A stretch of DNA of 64,000 nucleotides, taken from positions 17,521-81,520 of the forward strand of contig CALUGI010000013.1 in the NCBI GenBank assembly GCA_944320135.1, written 5' to 3'. The notes under the pieces are model-generated. The model was not told where the DNA came from, made no database searches, and saw only the letters and a program-made list of their open reading frames with translations. Below, piece after piece: positions 34,864 to 43,658 of the stretch (the first letter of the stretch is position 1; each line of letters starts with the position of its first letter). The position numbers were made by a program, and so were the translations under genes. This DNA is from an uncultured Phocaeicola sp. (lineage in GTDB: Bacteria > Bacteroidota > Bacteroidia > Bacteroidales > Bacteroidaceae).

Positions 34864-36531
34864 ATGAAAACCAACAAATTCAGATTTTCAACGATGGCAA
34901 TGGCCGCTCTGCTGATGGCAGGATGCGCGCAAAACGACGAATTGGGCGAAAACGCCCGCCCGTCATCGCAACAGGAAGCGTTGAACGTAATCGTAACGGA
35001 AAAGGGGTTTGAAAACGCCGACGGCCATTCCCGTGCGGTTACGGAAGAATATACCACGAAGTTTGAGGCCGACGAAGACCGAATCGGCGTGTTCGTGATA
35101 GACGAAACCGGGAAAGCGTTAGTAAGCAACATGCCGATGACATACGATGGCTCGGTTTGGAGCGGCAACACCTTATATTATTATCCTAATGCCGACTACA
35201 TCGCCTACTTCCCTTACGACGAGAGCTTGCCGGATGTAGCGAACGTGGAAGACATCGTGGCTTATTTCGAGGAAGAACACGTAGGGACAAACCAGTCGTC
35301 GGAAGAAGCCTACAAAATGGCCGACCTCATGACGGCTGAAGTGCCCGCCGCAAATGTGCAGCGCGGCGAGAACGCTCAAATCATCTTCACGTTCGAACAC
35401 CGGATGTCGATGATTGAGCTGTTAGTTCCCGTGCGCGAATACACCACGGCTGCGACTGACGGATGGACATACTCCGCCCCGCTCGGCCTTTCCCTCAAGG
35501 TAGGCGACACGGAAGGTTTCGTGCCTTACACCAAAGAAAAAGGAACTTACCGCTTTATCGTGGCGGCGGGTGAAGAAATCGCGCTCGAAGGTTCGTTCAA
35601 AGACGGCCAGAAACCGGTCTATTTCCCGGCGGCTTCAGCAGGAAAGCTGGCCGTAACTCCGAATGCAGGCGAATACACGCTATTGGACATCAATTATGAG
35701 TATGAAGGTGTGGGCGATGACAATGTCCGCGCCCTGCAACCCGGTGATTACTACTACTCTGACGGAAGCATCTGGCCGGGCAATGTGAACGGCGCGCCCA
35801 AGGAAGGCTGCATCGGAATCATCTTCGATACAAATGTGTCTTCCGAAAGCGCAGAGTATGAGGCCGGATATACGCATGGTTACGTGGTGGCTCTTAGAAA
35901 TGCGAACGAAGGTGTGATGGGAACCTATACAAATAGAACTGGTGTGGCGGATTATGTTAATTATGTGGCATGGGGAACAGGAACTGTGAGCGGTAATATT
36001 ATTGCTTCAGGCTATTCTGATTTGGCTGCGCGGAAAGACGGATACAGCATGACGCAGAGTCTTGTAAGTGCTGGAGTAAGTGCTGCGAAGATGGCTCAAG
36101 AGTTTGGAACTTCTTCCGAGATGTTGCAGTATGCAGCTCCGGAAGGTACGAGCGGATGGTTCCTTCCTGCTTTCGGACAGATTGTCGATATATTGAACGC
36201 CCTGTCGCCGGAAGTGGAAAAAGAAGGAAACGCTTGGGATTTGATTGAGACTAACATGGATGGAGGAAGTGACGATCAGACTCAAAAGGTGGAGCTGCTT
36301 AACGCTCTTAAGACCAAGTTTGCAAGTGTCGGCGGTGATTTCTTCGATTCCTATGGAATAACTCATGGAAAGAACCCGAATGAAACAGACCGCTGGTGGG
36401 CAACAACAGAAGTCAATGCAAACGAACATGCTTGGGCAGTGGAATTAAAAACGAACGGTCAGATAACTTACTTGAATAATCGTGGAAAGACTGGCAAAAA
36501 TGCTTCCGTCCGCCCCATCTTAGCGTTCTAA
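34864..36531 (+). CDS. Fimbrillin-family lipoprotein with a DUF1566/FISUMP-like C-terminal domain
   Basis: 555 residues. Lipobox cysteine in MAGCAQNDELGEN. Residues about 30-290 are fimbrillin-like (DEDRIGVFVIDETGKALVSNM, YYYPNADYIAYFPYDE, IIFTFEHRMSMIELLVPV). From about residue 290 the pattern changes to a sulfatase-modifying/Lcl-like fold: GDYYYSDGSIWPGN, GCIGIIFDTN, TSGWFLPAFGQIVDILNAL, WWATTEVNANEHAWAVEL and a final KNASVRPILAF. This is a known fimbrillin tail architecture in Bacteroides. Base composition becomes visibly richer in A+T from about 35870, matching the domain change. A terminator follows, closing the PUL. Confidence 0.85.
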   Translation: MKTNKFRFSTMAMAALLMAGCAQNDELGENARPSSQQEALNVIVTEKGFENADGHSRAVTEEYTTKFEADEDRIGVFVIDETGKALVSNMPMTYDGSVWSGNTLYYYPNADYIAYFPYDESLPDVANVEDIVAYFEEEHVGTNQSSEEAYKMADLMTAEVPAANVQRGENAQIIFTFEHRMSMIELLVPVREYTTAATDGWTYSAPLGLSLKVGDTEGFVPYTKEKGTYRFIVAAGEEIALEGSFKDGQKPVYFPAASAGKLAVTPNAGEYTLLDINYEYEGVGDDNVRALQPGDYYYSDGSIWPGNVNGAPKEGCIGIIFDTNVSSESAEYEAGYTHGYVVALRNANEGVMGTYTNRTGVADYVNYVAWGTGTVSGNIIASGYSDLAARKDGYSMTQSLVSAGVSAAKMAQEFGTSSEMLQYAAPEGTSGWFLPAFGQIVDILNALSPEVEKEGNAWDLIETNMDGGSDDQTQKVELLNALKTKFASVGGDFFDSYGITHGKNPNETDRWWATTEVNANEHAWAVELKTNGQITYLNNRGKTGKNASVRPILAF

Positions 36532-36587
36532 CTTAATCCAAACACACTTCGATAAACATTAACTAACCGCCGTTTGGATTCGGTTTT

Positions 36588-36625
36588 TCACCGCAAAGGC
36601 CAGCGTGCCTTTGCGGTGATTTTTT
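36588..36625 (+). terminator. Intrinsic terminator closing the second PUL
   Basis: Arms 36588-36600 and 36607-36619 are perfect 13-base complements, followed by six T that run up to the stop codon of the convergent antitoxin gene. Confidence 0.9.
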
Positions 36626-36926
36626 ATATTGGCTTGACCACCTCGATTCTCATTCCCAAAGCGTTCATAATCCTGTAGAACGTAGCTACGCTTGGTGTTA
36701 TCACCCCTTTCTCAATCCGAGAAATGTATGATTTCGTTACGTTGATTTTGTCCGCAAGTTCCGACTGGGTCATACCTGCTTCCCTCCTTGCGTCAAGAAG
36801 AATTTGGCTCGTGTAGAACGCATACGCTTCCTCATCGAACTTGGCGCGTTCGGGCGTTCCCGGCGCACCGAACTCTTTTTCAAGTTCCGCGCTGATGTCA
36901 GTCAGCATTGTCCCTTTTGTATTCAT
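36624..36926 (-). CDS. XRE-family HTH antitoxin (HigA-type)
   Basis: 100 residues. The C-terminal 55 residues are a clear Cro/C1-type helix-turn-helix (EAGMTQSELADKINVTKSYISRIEKGVITPSVATFYRIMNAL). The N-terminal part, LEKEFGAPGTPERAKFDEEAYAFYTSQIL, matches HigA-like antitoxins that follow a RelE/HigB toxin. Its start overlaps the 3' end of the toxin gene by 29 bases, so translation is coupled. It would neutralise the toxin and repress the operon. Confidence 0.88.
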   Translation of the reverse strand: MNTKGTMLTDISAELEKEFGAPGTPERAKFDEEAYAFYTSQILLDARREAGMTQSELADKINVTKSYISRIEKGVITPSVATFYRIMNALGMRIEVVKPI

Positions 36927-37263
36927 AATATTCCTCCATTATTTTTATAGCTTTCTCTATCTCAGACAGCGGAGTCTTCTGGGTCTTTTTTTGAAATCCG
37001 TTGAAGAGCACAACAATCTGTCCTTCGTCAAAAATGAAAAAGACCCGAAAGATATTTCCGTTGTATGAAACGCGCAGTTCATACAGCCCGTTACGTATGT
37101 ATTTGATGAACTTTACAGGCATCCTGTCCTCCGTCTCCAGCAGCGACAGGACATATTTTATCTTGAGAACTTCCTTTTCTCCTAATCCGGCCAGGAAGTC
37201 CTTATGTAGTTCCCGAATGCTATTATTCTTCGTCTCATGCTGCAAAGATAGTTCGAGTTTCAA
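36898..37263 (-). CDS. RelE/HigB-type toxin, apparently frameshifted near its start
   Basis: The frame codes for a typical Bacteroides RelE/ParE-family toxin from about KDFLAGLGEKEVLKIKYVL, with DRMPVKFIKYIRNGLYELRV, IFRVFFIFDEGQIVVLFNGFQKKTQKTP and EKAIKIMEEYYEYK. Upstream of that the frame has no ATG, only a TTG at 37263. An ATG at 37238 in another frame begins MRRRIIAFGNY, which looks like the N-terminus usual for this family, and stops after 18 codons. One missing base near 37206 would join the two. So the toxin is probably inactivated, unless the TTG start is real. The family cleaves mRNA on the ribosome. Confidence 0.7.
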   Translation of the reverse strand: MKLELSLQHETKNNSIRELHKDFLAGLGEKEVLKIKYVLSLLETEDRMPVKFIKYIRNGLYELRVSYNGNIFRVFFIFDEGQIVVLFNGFQKKTQKTPLSEIEKAIKIMEEYYEYKRDNAD

Positions 37264-37274
37264 TATAATGCAAC
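37243..37274 (-). promoter_or_regulatory. Promoter of the toxin-antitoxin operon
   Basis: On the minus strand GTTG (37271-37274), a 20-base spacer and TATCTTTG (37243-37250). It lies inside the TTG-initiated toxin frame but just upstream of the ATG at 37238, which supports 37238 as the original start. Confidence 0.5.
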
Positions 37275-37487
37275 ACGAGCGGCACTTTTTTATCTCCTTC
37301 TGCTAAAAAACAGGCTTCCTTGTCCGGACATTTTTCTCTCCGGTGGAGGGAGTGTCTTGCAAGCAAACGGGCAAAGTGCGCCCGTCTTTTTAAATTTCCT
37401 GCGGGCGGACGCGAGGCGTGGCGGGCGCGTTTCGGAATAAGGCCGTGGCGTTTTTGGGGGATGCGGGGAGCATTGCAGAAATCCCCT

Positions 37488-37949
37488 TCATTCCTCCAGC
37501 TCCATCTCTCCGCTGAACGAGATGCTTTCCCTTTGTGTGGGCTGGACGTGCAGCGAAGCGTTTCCGTCCTTGTACACCGTCAGGCGGTACACGTAGGAGT
37601 CTTCTTCGTTTCTTGTCCGGATTGTGATTTCCGTCTCTCCCTTCTTTTCGGTTTTTTCGCAGCTTTCTATCGGCGCGCTGAAGTTCAGTGCCTTCCCTCC
37701 GCCGTAGGGGATGTTGTACGCTCGCCCTGCATAGGGAAGATACGACAGGAGAGAGTCGTTGCGCACGGCAATCGAGTAGTCGGCCGTGAGCGGGCGGCCC
37801 GGACCTTTTGCAGGAATCATGTAATTGATGTCGACGGTATATCGGTCGGCATCGAGCGCTTTCCGTACATTCGCTTCTCGCTCTTTCCCGTTTTGCGGGA
37901 AAGCGGGCAAGGCCATGCCGGCAATCAGCATAAATACAAGCGGTTTCAT
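37488..37949 (-). CDS. DUF4251-family secreted protein
   Basis: 153 residues. Signal peptide KPLVFMLIAGMALPAFPQ. The mature part matches my memory of DUF4251: ALDADRYTVDINYMIPAKGPGRPLT, YSIAVRNDSLLSYLPYAGRAY and IPYGGGKALNFSAPIE, then alternating strands. The family is a small beta-sandwich of unknown function, common in Bacteroidales. It appears to be a single-gene unit downstream of the gdhA terminator. Confidence 0.85.
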   Translation of the reverse strand: MKPLVFMLIAGMALPAFPQNGKEREANVRKALDADRYTVDINYMIPAKGPGRPLTADYSIAVRNDSLLSYLPYAGRAYNIPYGGGKALNFSAPIESCEKTEKKGETEITIRTRNEEDSYVYRLTVYKDGNASLHVQPTQRESISFSGEMELEE

Positions 37950-37969
37950 TGCGGTTGAGGTTGTTCGGT

Positions 37970-38008
37970 AAAAAAAGCGCTATCGTGACCTTCGCAGGCG
38001 GATAGCGC
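37970..38008 (-). terminator. Intrinsic terminator of gdhA
   Basis: On the minus strand GCGCTATC and GATAGCGC arms (38001-38008 and 37977-37984) enclose a 16-base loop and are followed by seven T (37970-37976). Confidence 0.75.
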
Positions 38009-38127
38009 AAGCTACAATACAAAATACAAATACAACTAAACGAGATTATCTTAAAAATGTGCGTAAAGATAGAGATTAAAATCTGCGCAGCGGAAGATTT
38101 TCCTGTCTTTTTTCTCCTTTTATGTTT

Positions 38128-39465
38128 TTAAATAATTCCTTGGGCCATCATCGCGTGCGCCACCTTCATGAATCCGGCGATGTTGGCGCCTTTTACGTAG
38201 TTGACGTATCCGTCGGGTTCCGTACCGTATTTCACGCATTGCTCGTGGATGTTGTGCATGATGTGGTGCAGCTTTTCGTCCACTTCCTGGGCCGACCAGC
38301 TGATGTGCATGGCGTTCTGGCTCATTTCGAGGCCGGAGGTGGCCACGCCTCCCGCATTGACCGCCTTGCCCGGCGCATACATCATCTTGTGTTCGATGAA
38401 CGCGTCGATGGCTTCGGGGGTGCATCCCATGTTGGATATCTCGCCTATGCAGATTACGTTGTTCCTTATCAGGTTGGCCGCGTCTTCTCCGTTCAGCTCG
38501 TTCTGCGTGGCGCAGGGGAGCGCGATGTCGGCTTTCACCTCCCACGGCCTCCTGCCAGGAACGAACGTGGCGCTTGGGAACTTCTCGGCGAACGGGGCTA
38601 CGATGTCGTTGCCCGAAGCTCTCAGCTCAAGCATATAGTCGATTTTCTCGCCGCTGATGCCTTCCGGGTCGTACACGTATCCGTCGGGGCCCGACAAGGT
38701 AATCACTTTCGCCCCCAACTGCGTGGCTTTGGTGGCCGCTCCCCATGCCACGTTGCCGAAGCCGGATATGGCCACCGTCTTGCCCTTGATGTCGATGCCC
38801 TTCTTGTCGAGCATGTGCTTCACGAAATAAAGCCCTCCGAAGCCCGTGGCTTCAGGACGCACCAACGACCCTCCGAACTCTAATCCTTTTCCCGTGAACG
38901 TGCCCGTAAATTCGCGCGTCAGCTTCTTGTACATGCCGAACATGTATCCCACTTCGCGGCCTCCCACTCCGATGTCGCCCGCCGGCACGTCCATGTTCGG
39001 GCCCAGATGCCGCCACAGTTCCAGCATGTACGCCTGGCAGAAGCGCATGACTTCGGCGTCGCTCTTTCCGCGAGGTGAGAAGTCGGAACCGCCCTTTCCT
39101 CCGCCCATCGGCAGGGAGGTCAGCGCGTTCTTGAACGTCTGCTCGAATCCGAGGAACTTCAGGATGGAGAGGTTGACGGAGGCATGGAAGCGGATGCCGC
39201 CTTTGTAGGGGCCGATGGCGTTGTTGAACTGCACGCGGTAGCCCAAGTTGGTCTGCACTTCGCCCTTGTCGTCCACCCACGTGACGCGGAACGTGAAAAT
39301 CCGGTCCGGTTCCACTAACCGTTCGATGATTTTGGCCTTTTCAAATTCCGGATGTTGGTTGTAGATATCTTCGATAGAGAGCAGCACTTCCCTTACGGCC
39401 TGCAAATACTCCGATTCGCCCGGATGCTTCGCTTCCAGCAACGACATGATTCTGTTGATGTCCAT
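38128..39465 (-). CDS. gdhA: NADP-type glutamate dehydrogenase
   Basis: 445 residues, the usual length of hexameric NADP-dependent enzymes. Motifs: YKGGIRFHASVNLSILKFLGFEQ, the substrate lysine segment PMGGGKGGSDFSPRGKSD, ELWRHLGPNMDVPAGDIGVGGREVGYM, and the Rossmann motif SGFGNVAWGAA. It interconverts 2-oxoglutarate plus ammonium and glutamate, the main nitrogen-assimilation step in gut Bacteroides. It has its own consensus promoter and terminator. Confidence 0.97.
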   Translation of the reverse strand: MDINRIMSLLEAKHPGESEYLQAVREVLLSIEDIYNQHPEFEKAKIIERLVEPDRIFTFRVTWVDDKGEVQTNLGYRVQFNNAIGPYKGGIRFHASVNLSILKFLGFEQTFKNALTSLPMGGGKGGSDFSPRGKSDAEVMRFCQAYMLELWRHLGPNMDVPAGDIGVGGREVGYMFGMYKKLTREFTGTFTGKGLEFGGSLVRPEATGFGGLYFVKHMLDKKGIDIKGKTVAISGFGNVAWGAATKATQLGAKVITLSGPDGYVYDPEGISGEKIDYMLELRASGNDIVAPFAEKFPSATFVPGRRPWEVKADIALPCATQNELNGEDAANLIRNNVICIGEISNMGCTPEAIDAFIEHKMMYAPGKAVNAGGVATSGLEMSQNAMHISWSAQEVDEKLHHIMHNIHEQCVKYGTEPDGYVNYVKGANIAGFMKVAHAMMAQGII

Positions 39466-39511
39466 AATTTAGATTTTTATAAGGTGTGACATTTTGATGC
39501 TTTTGTTTCTA

Positions 39512-39542
39512 CAAAGTTAGGGAAATTTCCGTTTCTTGCAAA
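39512..39542 (-). promoter_or_regulatory. gdhA promoter (Bacteroidetes type)
   Basis: On the minus strand TTTG (39539-39542), 19-base spacer, TAACTTTG (39512-39519); 46 bases upstream of the gdhA ATG. Confidence 0.8.
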
Positions 39543-39701
39543 TTTGCCTGTATGAATTTCGATTAAAATATGATAAAATGAAAGATATCCCCGCTCCGTC
39601 TTTCTTGAAAACCCGCCGGACTTTTCCTCTCGTCCTGCCCGCCTTTTGCGCAAAAGTCCGCCGCTTTTTGCGCCAATCTCCGCCGAGTTTTCCGCGCAAG
39701 T

Positions 39702-39733
39702 TTTGCATAAATCGCCGGGAGTCCGTATCTTTG
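39702..39733 (+). promoter_or_regulatory. Promoter of the receiver-PPDK_N fusion gene
   Basis: TTTG (39702-39705), 20-base spacer, TATCTTTG (39726-39733); 30 bases before ATG 39764. It confirms that start over the longer open frame beginning at 39536. Confidence 0.8.
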
Positions 39734-39763
39734 TGTCTCATTAACCGACTAACCGGAAATGCC

Positions 39764-42727
39764 ATGCTTAACGCTTTACGTATAAAACTCAACCAACTTT
39801 ACTTCAAGGATACGCAGTTTGCCAATCTGATGACCAAGCGGATATTCAACGTCCTGCTCGTGGCCAACCCGTATGATGCCTTCATGCTGGAGGACGACGG
39901 GCGCATCGACGAGAAGATTTTCAACGAATATATGAACCTGAGTCTGCGCTATCCTCCGCGATTCACGCAGGTTTCCACGCTGGAAGAAGCGTGGGAGCAG
40001 CTCGACAATACCATGTTCGACCTCGTAATCTGTATGCCGGGGTCGGACAACAGCGACTCGTTCGACATCGCGCGGGCCATCCGCGAAAAGCATCCGCACA
40101 TTCCTTTGGTGGTGCTTACGCCCTTTTCGCACGGCATCCGCGAGCGCATGGAGCACGAAGACCTGAGCATTTTCCAATACGTGTTCTGCTGGCTGGGCAA
40201 CAACGACCTGCTCGTGTCTATCATCAAGCTGATAGAGGACAAAATGAATCTGGAGCACGACATCGAAGAGGTGGGCGTGCAGATGATTCTCTTGGTGGAA
40301 GACTCTATCCGCTTCTATTCTTCGGTGCTTCCCAACCTCTACAAGTTCGTGCTCCAGCAGAGCCAGCTGTTCGCGACGGAGGCGTTGAACGCCCACCAGC
40401 GCACGCTGCGTATGCGCGGCCGCCCCAAAATCGTGCTGGCACGTTCGTATGAGGAGGCTTGGGCGCTGTTCGACAAGTATCACAACAACGTGCTGGGAGT
40501 GGTTTCCGATGCGCGTTTCCCCCGCGAAGGGGTGCAAGACCCTTTGGCGGGCGTGCGTCTGCTGCGCGAAATCCGCAAGCGCGACCCGTTCGTGCCCCTC
40601 ATCTTAGAGTCGTCGGAGGAAGAGAACCGAAAGTACGTGCAGGAGCTTGACGCGCACTTCATCGACAAGAACTCCAAGAAGATGGACGTTGACCTGCGCG
40701 AGGCCGTGTCGCAAAACTTCGGATTCGGCGACTTCATCTTCCGCGACCCGAAAACGATGAGCGAGGTGGCCCGCGTACACAATCTGAAGGAGCTGCAGAA
40801 CGTGCTTTTCTCCATCCCCGCCGAATCGTTCTTCTACCATATCAGCCGCAACCATATCTCGCGCTGGCTTTATTCGCGCGCCATTTTTCCGGTGGCGGAG
40901 TTCCTGAAGCAAATCACTTGGGATTCGCTTCAAGACATCGACGCGCACCGGCAAATCATCTTCGATGCCATCGTGAAATATCGCAAAATGAAGAACCAGG
41001 GCGTGGTGGCCGTGTTCCAGCGCGACCGCTTCGACCGCTATTCCAACTTCGCCCGAATCGGCGAAGGCTCGCTGGGCGGGAAGGGGAGAGGGCTTGCCTT
41101 CATCGACCACATGCTGAAACGGCACAGCGAGTTCGAAGAATTCGAGAACGCCTCGGTCATGATACCGAAAACGGTGGTGCTTTGTACTGACGTGTTCGAC
41201 GAGTTTATGGACACCAACCAGCTTTATCAGGTAGCCTTGAGCGATGCTGACGACGAGACCATCCTGTGCGCCTTCCTCCGCGCCAAGCTCCCCGACCGTC
41301 TGGTGGAGGATTTCTTCACCTTCTTCGAGGCGGTGAAGGCGCCTATAGCCGTCCGTTCGTCCAGCTTGCTCGAAGATTCGCACTACCAGCCCTTCGCCGG
41401 CATCTACTCGACCTACATGATTCCGTATCTCGACGACAAGTATGAGATGCTCCGCATGTTGAGCGATGCCATCAAGGGGGTTTATGCTTCGGTGTACTAC
41501 AAAGACAGCAAGGCGTACATGCAGGCTACAAGCAACGTCATCGACCAGGAGAAAATGGCTGTCATTCTTCAGGAAGTGGTCGGCACCCGATACGGAGACC
41601 GCTACTATCCGCCCATTTCGGGGGTGGCCCGCTCTATCAATTACTACCCTATCAACGACGAACTGGCCGAAGAAGGCATCGTGAGCCTTGCGCTCGGCCT
41701 CGGAAAATACATCGTAGACGGAGGGCTTACCCTGCGCGTTTGTCCGTACCACCCTACGCAGGTGCTGCAAACCAGCGAGATGGAAATTGCTTTGCGCGAG
41801 ACGCAGACCCGCTTCTATGCCCTCGACTTGAAGAATATGGGGCAGAACTTTTCGCTCGACGACGGATTCAACCTTCTGAAGTTGCACGTGAAGGATGCGG
41901 AAGCCGACGGCTCGCTCAACTTCATCGCCTCCACTTATGACCCATACGACATGGTGATACGCGACGGCCTGTATCCGGGAGGGAGGAAGCTCGTCACGTT
42001 TGCCAACATCCTTCAGCACGACGTGTTCCCGCTGGCGCGGATTCTCCGGTTAGTGCAGAAGTACGGTCAGGGCGAGATGAGGCGGCCCGTGGAGATAGAG
42101 TTCGCCGTAAATTTCGATGCGAAGGCTAAAACAGGGACGTTCTACCTGCTTCAGATACGTCCGATGGTGGACGTGAAGGCTGATTTGGAGGAAGACCTCA
42201 CTTTGATTCCCGATGAGCAACTTCTGCTGAAGAGCGAGAACTCTTTGGGGCACGGCATAATGGAGGACATCCAAGACGTGATTTACGTAAAGACCGAAGA
42301 ATATTCGGCTTCCAACAACCAGCTTATCGCATACGACATCGAGAAGCTGAACCGCCGTTTCCTTGACGAAGGAAGACATTACGTGCTTGTCGGGCCGGGA
42401 CGGTGGGGAAGCAGCGACACGTGGTTGGGCATTCCGGTGAAATGGCCCAACATATCTGCGGCGCGCGTCATCGTGGAAGCGGGGCTTACGAACTATCGGG
42501 TGGACCCCAGCCAGGGCACGCACTTCTTCCAGAACCTGACTTCTTTCGGGGTGGGCTATTTCACTGTCAATGCCTACATGAACGACGGCATCTACAACCA
42601 GCAGCTGCTCGACTCCATGCCTGCCGTCGAAGAAACGAAGTTTATCCGATGGGTGCGCTTCGAGAAGCCGCTTTCCGTGAAGATGGACGGAAGAAAGAAG
42701 ATAGGGGTAGTGGTGCTCAATGAATGA
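39764..42727 (+). CDS. Receiver-receiver-PPDK_N fusion protein (PEP synthase-like ATP-grasp)
   Basis: 987 residues. Two CheY-like regions come first. One (about 25-150) lacks the acidic pair (LLVANPYD) and the phospho-aspartate (LVICMPG). The other (about 165-310) keeps them (ILLVEDS, VVSDARFP, LESSEE, DKNSKK). From about 435 comes a pyruvate-phosphate-dikinase ATP-binding domain: GEGSLGGKGRGLAF, APIAVRSSSLLEDSHYQPFAGIY, LALGLGKYIVDGG and FYLLQIRPM. There is no phosphohistidine swivel domain and no PEP-binding barrel, so it cannot be a complete PEP synthase or PPDK. The last 190 residues, with LVGPGRWGSSDTWLGIPVKW, were not recognised. A role as phosphotransfer or ATP-dependent regulator is inference. 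Confidence 0.85.
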   Translation: MLNALRIKLNQLYFKDTQFANLMTKRIFNVLLVANPYDAFMLEDDGRIDEKIFNEYMNLSLRYPPRFTQVSTLEEAWEQLDNTMFDLVICMPGSDNSDSFDIARAIREKHPHIPLVVLTPFSHGIRERMEHEDLSIFQYVFCWLGNNDLLVSIIKLIEDKMNLEHDIEEVGVQMILLVEDSIRFYSSVLPNLYKFVLQQSQLFATEALNAHQRTLRMRGRPKIVLARSYEEAWALFDKYHNNVLGVVSDARFPREGVQDPLAGVRLLREIRKRDPFVPLILESSEEENRKYVQELDAHFIDKNSKKMDVDLREAVSQNFGFGDFIFRDPKTMSEVARVHNLKELQNVLFSIPAESFFYHISRNHISRWLYSRAIFPVAEFLKQITWDSLQDIDAHRQIIFDAIVKYRKMKNQGVVAVFQRDRFDRYSNFARIGEGSLGGKGRGLAFIDHMLKRHSEFEEFENASVMIPKTVVLCTDVFDEFMDTNQLYQVALSDADDETILCAFLRAKLPDRLVEDFFTFFEAVKAPIAVRSSSLLEDSHYQPFAGIYSTYMIPYLDDKYEMLRMLSDAIKGVYASVYYKDSKAYMQATSNVIDQEKMAVILQEVVGTRYGDRYYPPISGVARSINYYPINDELAEEGIVSLALGLGKYIVDGGLTLRVCPYHPTQVLQTSEMEIALRETQTRFYALDLKNMGQNFSLDDGFNLLKLHVKDAEADGSLNFIASTYDPYDMVIRDGLYPGGRKLVTFANILQHDVFPLARILRLVQKYGQGEMRRPVEIEFAVNFDAKAKTGTFYLLQIRPMVDVKADLEEDLTLIPDEQLLLKSENSLGHGIMEDIQDVIYVKTEEYSASNNQLIAYDIEKLNRRFLDEGRHYVLVGPGRWGSSDTWLGIPVKWPNISAARVIVEAGLTNYRVDPSQGTHFFQNLTSFGVGYFTVNAYMNDGIYNQQLLDSMPAVEETKFIRWVRFEKPLSVKMDGRKKIGVVVLNE

Positions 42728-42733
42728 AGAGTA

Positions 42734-42792
42734 AAGAATGAAGAGTGAAGAATCCAAGAGATGGCGAACTGCCTTCTTCACTCTTCATTCTT
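42734..42792. terminator. Inverted repeat between convergent genes (bidirectional terminator)
   Basis: Arms 42734-42752 and 42774-42792 are perfect 19-base complements with a 21-base loop. The arms are purine-rich and pyrimidine-rich. The 5' arm holds a partial direct repeat of GAATGAAGAGT, whose other copy is at 42722-42732. Confidence 0.6.
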
Positions 42793-42809
42793 CACTTTTC
42801 ACTTTCCGT

Positions 42810-43658
42810 TCACCCGTTGTTCCTGTATTCGAGCGGGCTCATGCCCACATGACGCTTGAAGTATTTTCCGAAAAACGACATGTTGGCGAAGTTCAGCGAG
42901 TCGGAGATGTCTTGGACGGACAGGTTGGTCGATTTCAGCTGCGACTTTGCGTCCATGATGACGATAGACGAGATGATGTCTACGCACGTCTTTCCCGAAA
43001 CCTGCTTCACCGTGGTGCAGAGATGCGCGTGCGTGATGCCCAACTGCTCCGCATACCACGCCACGTTGCGGTTCTGCGTGTAGTGCTGCATTACTAATTG
43101 CGTAAAGTTGCGGAAGATTTGTTCGCTTTTCGAGATGGTGGGCTTTTCTTCCGTCGTGTTGCTCTTGTAGATGATGGAAATTCCCTTGTGGATGTCCGCG
43201 TAGAGGTTTGGGGTGATGTCTTGCTTGATTTTGTCGGGGAAATGTTCGTACATGTTGATGAGAAACTGCAGATACTGCTCCATGAGCTTTGCCCCTTTCT
43301 CCTTGATGTGGAACACCGGCCGCCCTAACGTGAAGTAGACGGCGTCGAGCATGGAGCGCGTCTGGTCGGTCTGTTCGATGTATTTCGACGAGAAGCCCAA
43401 GAAATAGATGTTCAGATTCCCTTCGATGCGGTTTATCTGGAAAATGCTTCCCGGCGTGAGCGTCACGAAGTCGTTCGCCTTCACCGTGATGCGGTTCAGG
43501 TTGACTGAGGCTTCCACCTTCCCTTCGAGGCAGAGCACGAATATTTCGCATTTCAGCCTCACGGGATAGTTGGTGTAGAGGCTCAGCAGGTCTTTGTTGA
43601 TTCCCGTTCCGATGACCCAGTCTTCGGGAAGGTCTATTTTGGGCAGTTCTTTTTCCAT
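42810..43658 (-). CDS. AraC-family transcriptional regulator
   Basis: 282 residues from ATG 43658 (MEKELPKIDLP); the longer open frame upstream reads through the promoter region. The N-terminal 150 residues look like a cupin-type sensing domain (FVLCLEGKVEASVNLNRITVKANDFVTL). The C-terminal 100 residues carry the two AraC helix-turn-helices: YAEQLGITHAHLCTTVKQVSGKT and VQDISDSLNFANMSFFGKYFKRHVGMSPLEYR. A TATATTTG -7 box lies at 43679-43686 on its strand. It is divergent from the surface-lipoprotein operon across a 352-base gap and could regulate it, though nothing in the sequence proves this. Confidence 0.92.
   Translation of the reverse strand: MEKELPKIDLPEDWVIGTGINKDLLSLYTNYPVRLKCEIFVLCLEGKVEASVNLNRITVKANDFVTLTPGSIFQINRIEGNLNIYFLGFSSKYIEQTDQTRSMLDAVYFTLGRPVFHIKEKGAKLMEQYLQFLINMYEHFPDKIKQDITPNLYADIHKGISIIYKSNTTEEKPTISKSEQIFRNFTQLVMQHYTQNRNVAWYAEQLGITHAHLCTTVKQVSGKTCVDIISSIVIMDAKSQLKSTNLSVQDISDSLNFANMSFFGKYFKRHVGMSPLEYRNNG

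Noticed and set aside
37367-37391. Hairpin with T run on the plus strand
   Set aside because: It looks like a terminator (ACGGGC/GCCCGT then TTTTT), but no plus-strand gene ends there, so it was not listed.
40604-42019. 471-codon open frame on the minus strand
   Set aside because: Antisense to the receiver-PPDK_N gene, whose motifs are clear; composition (His, Val, Arg) is that of a shadow frame.
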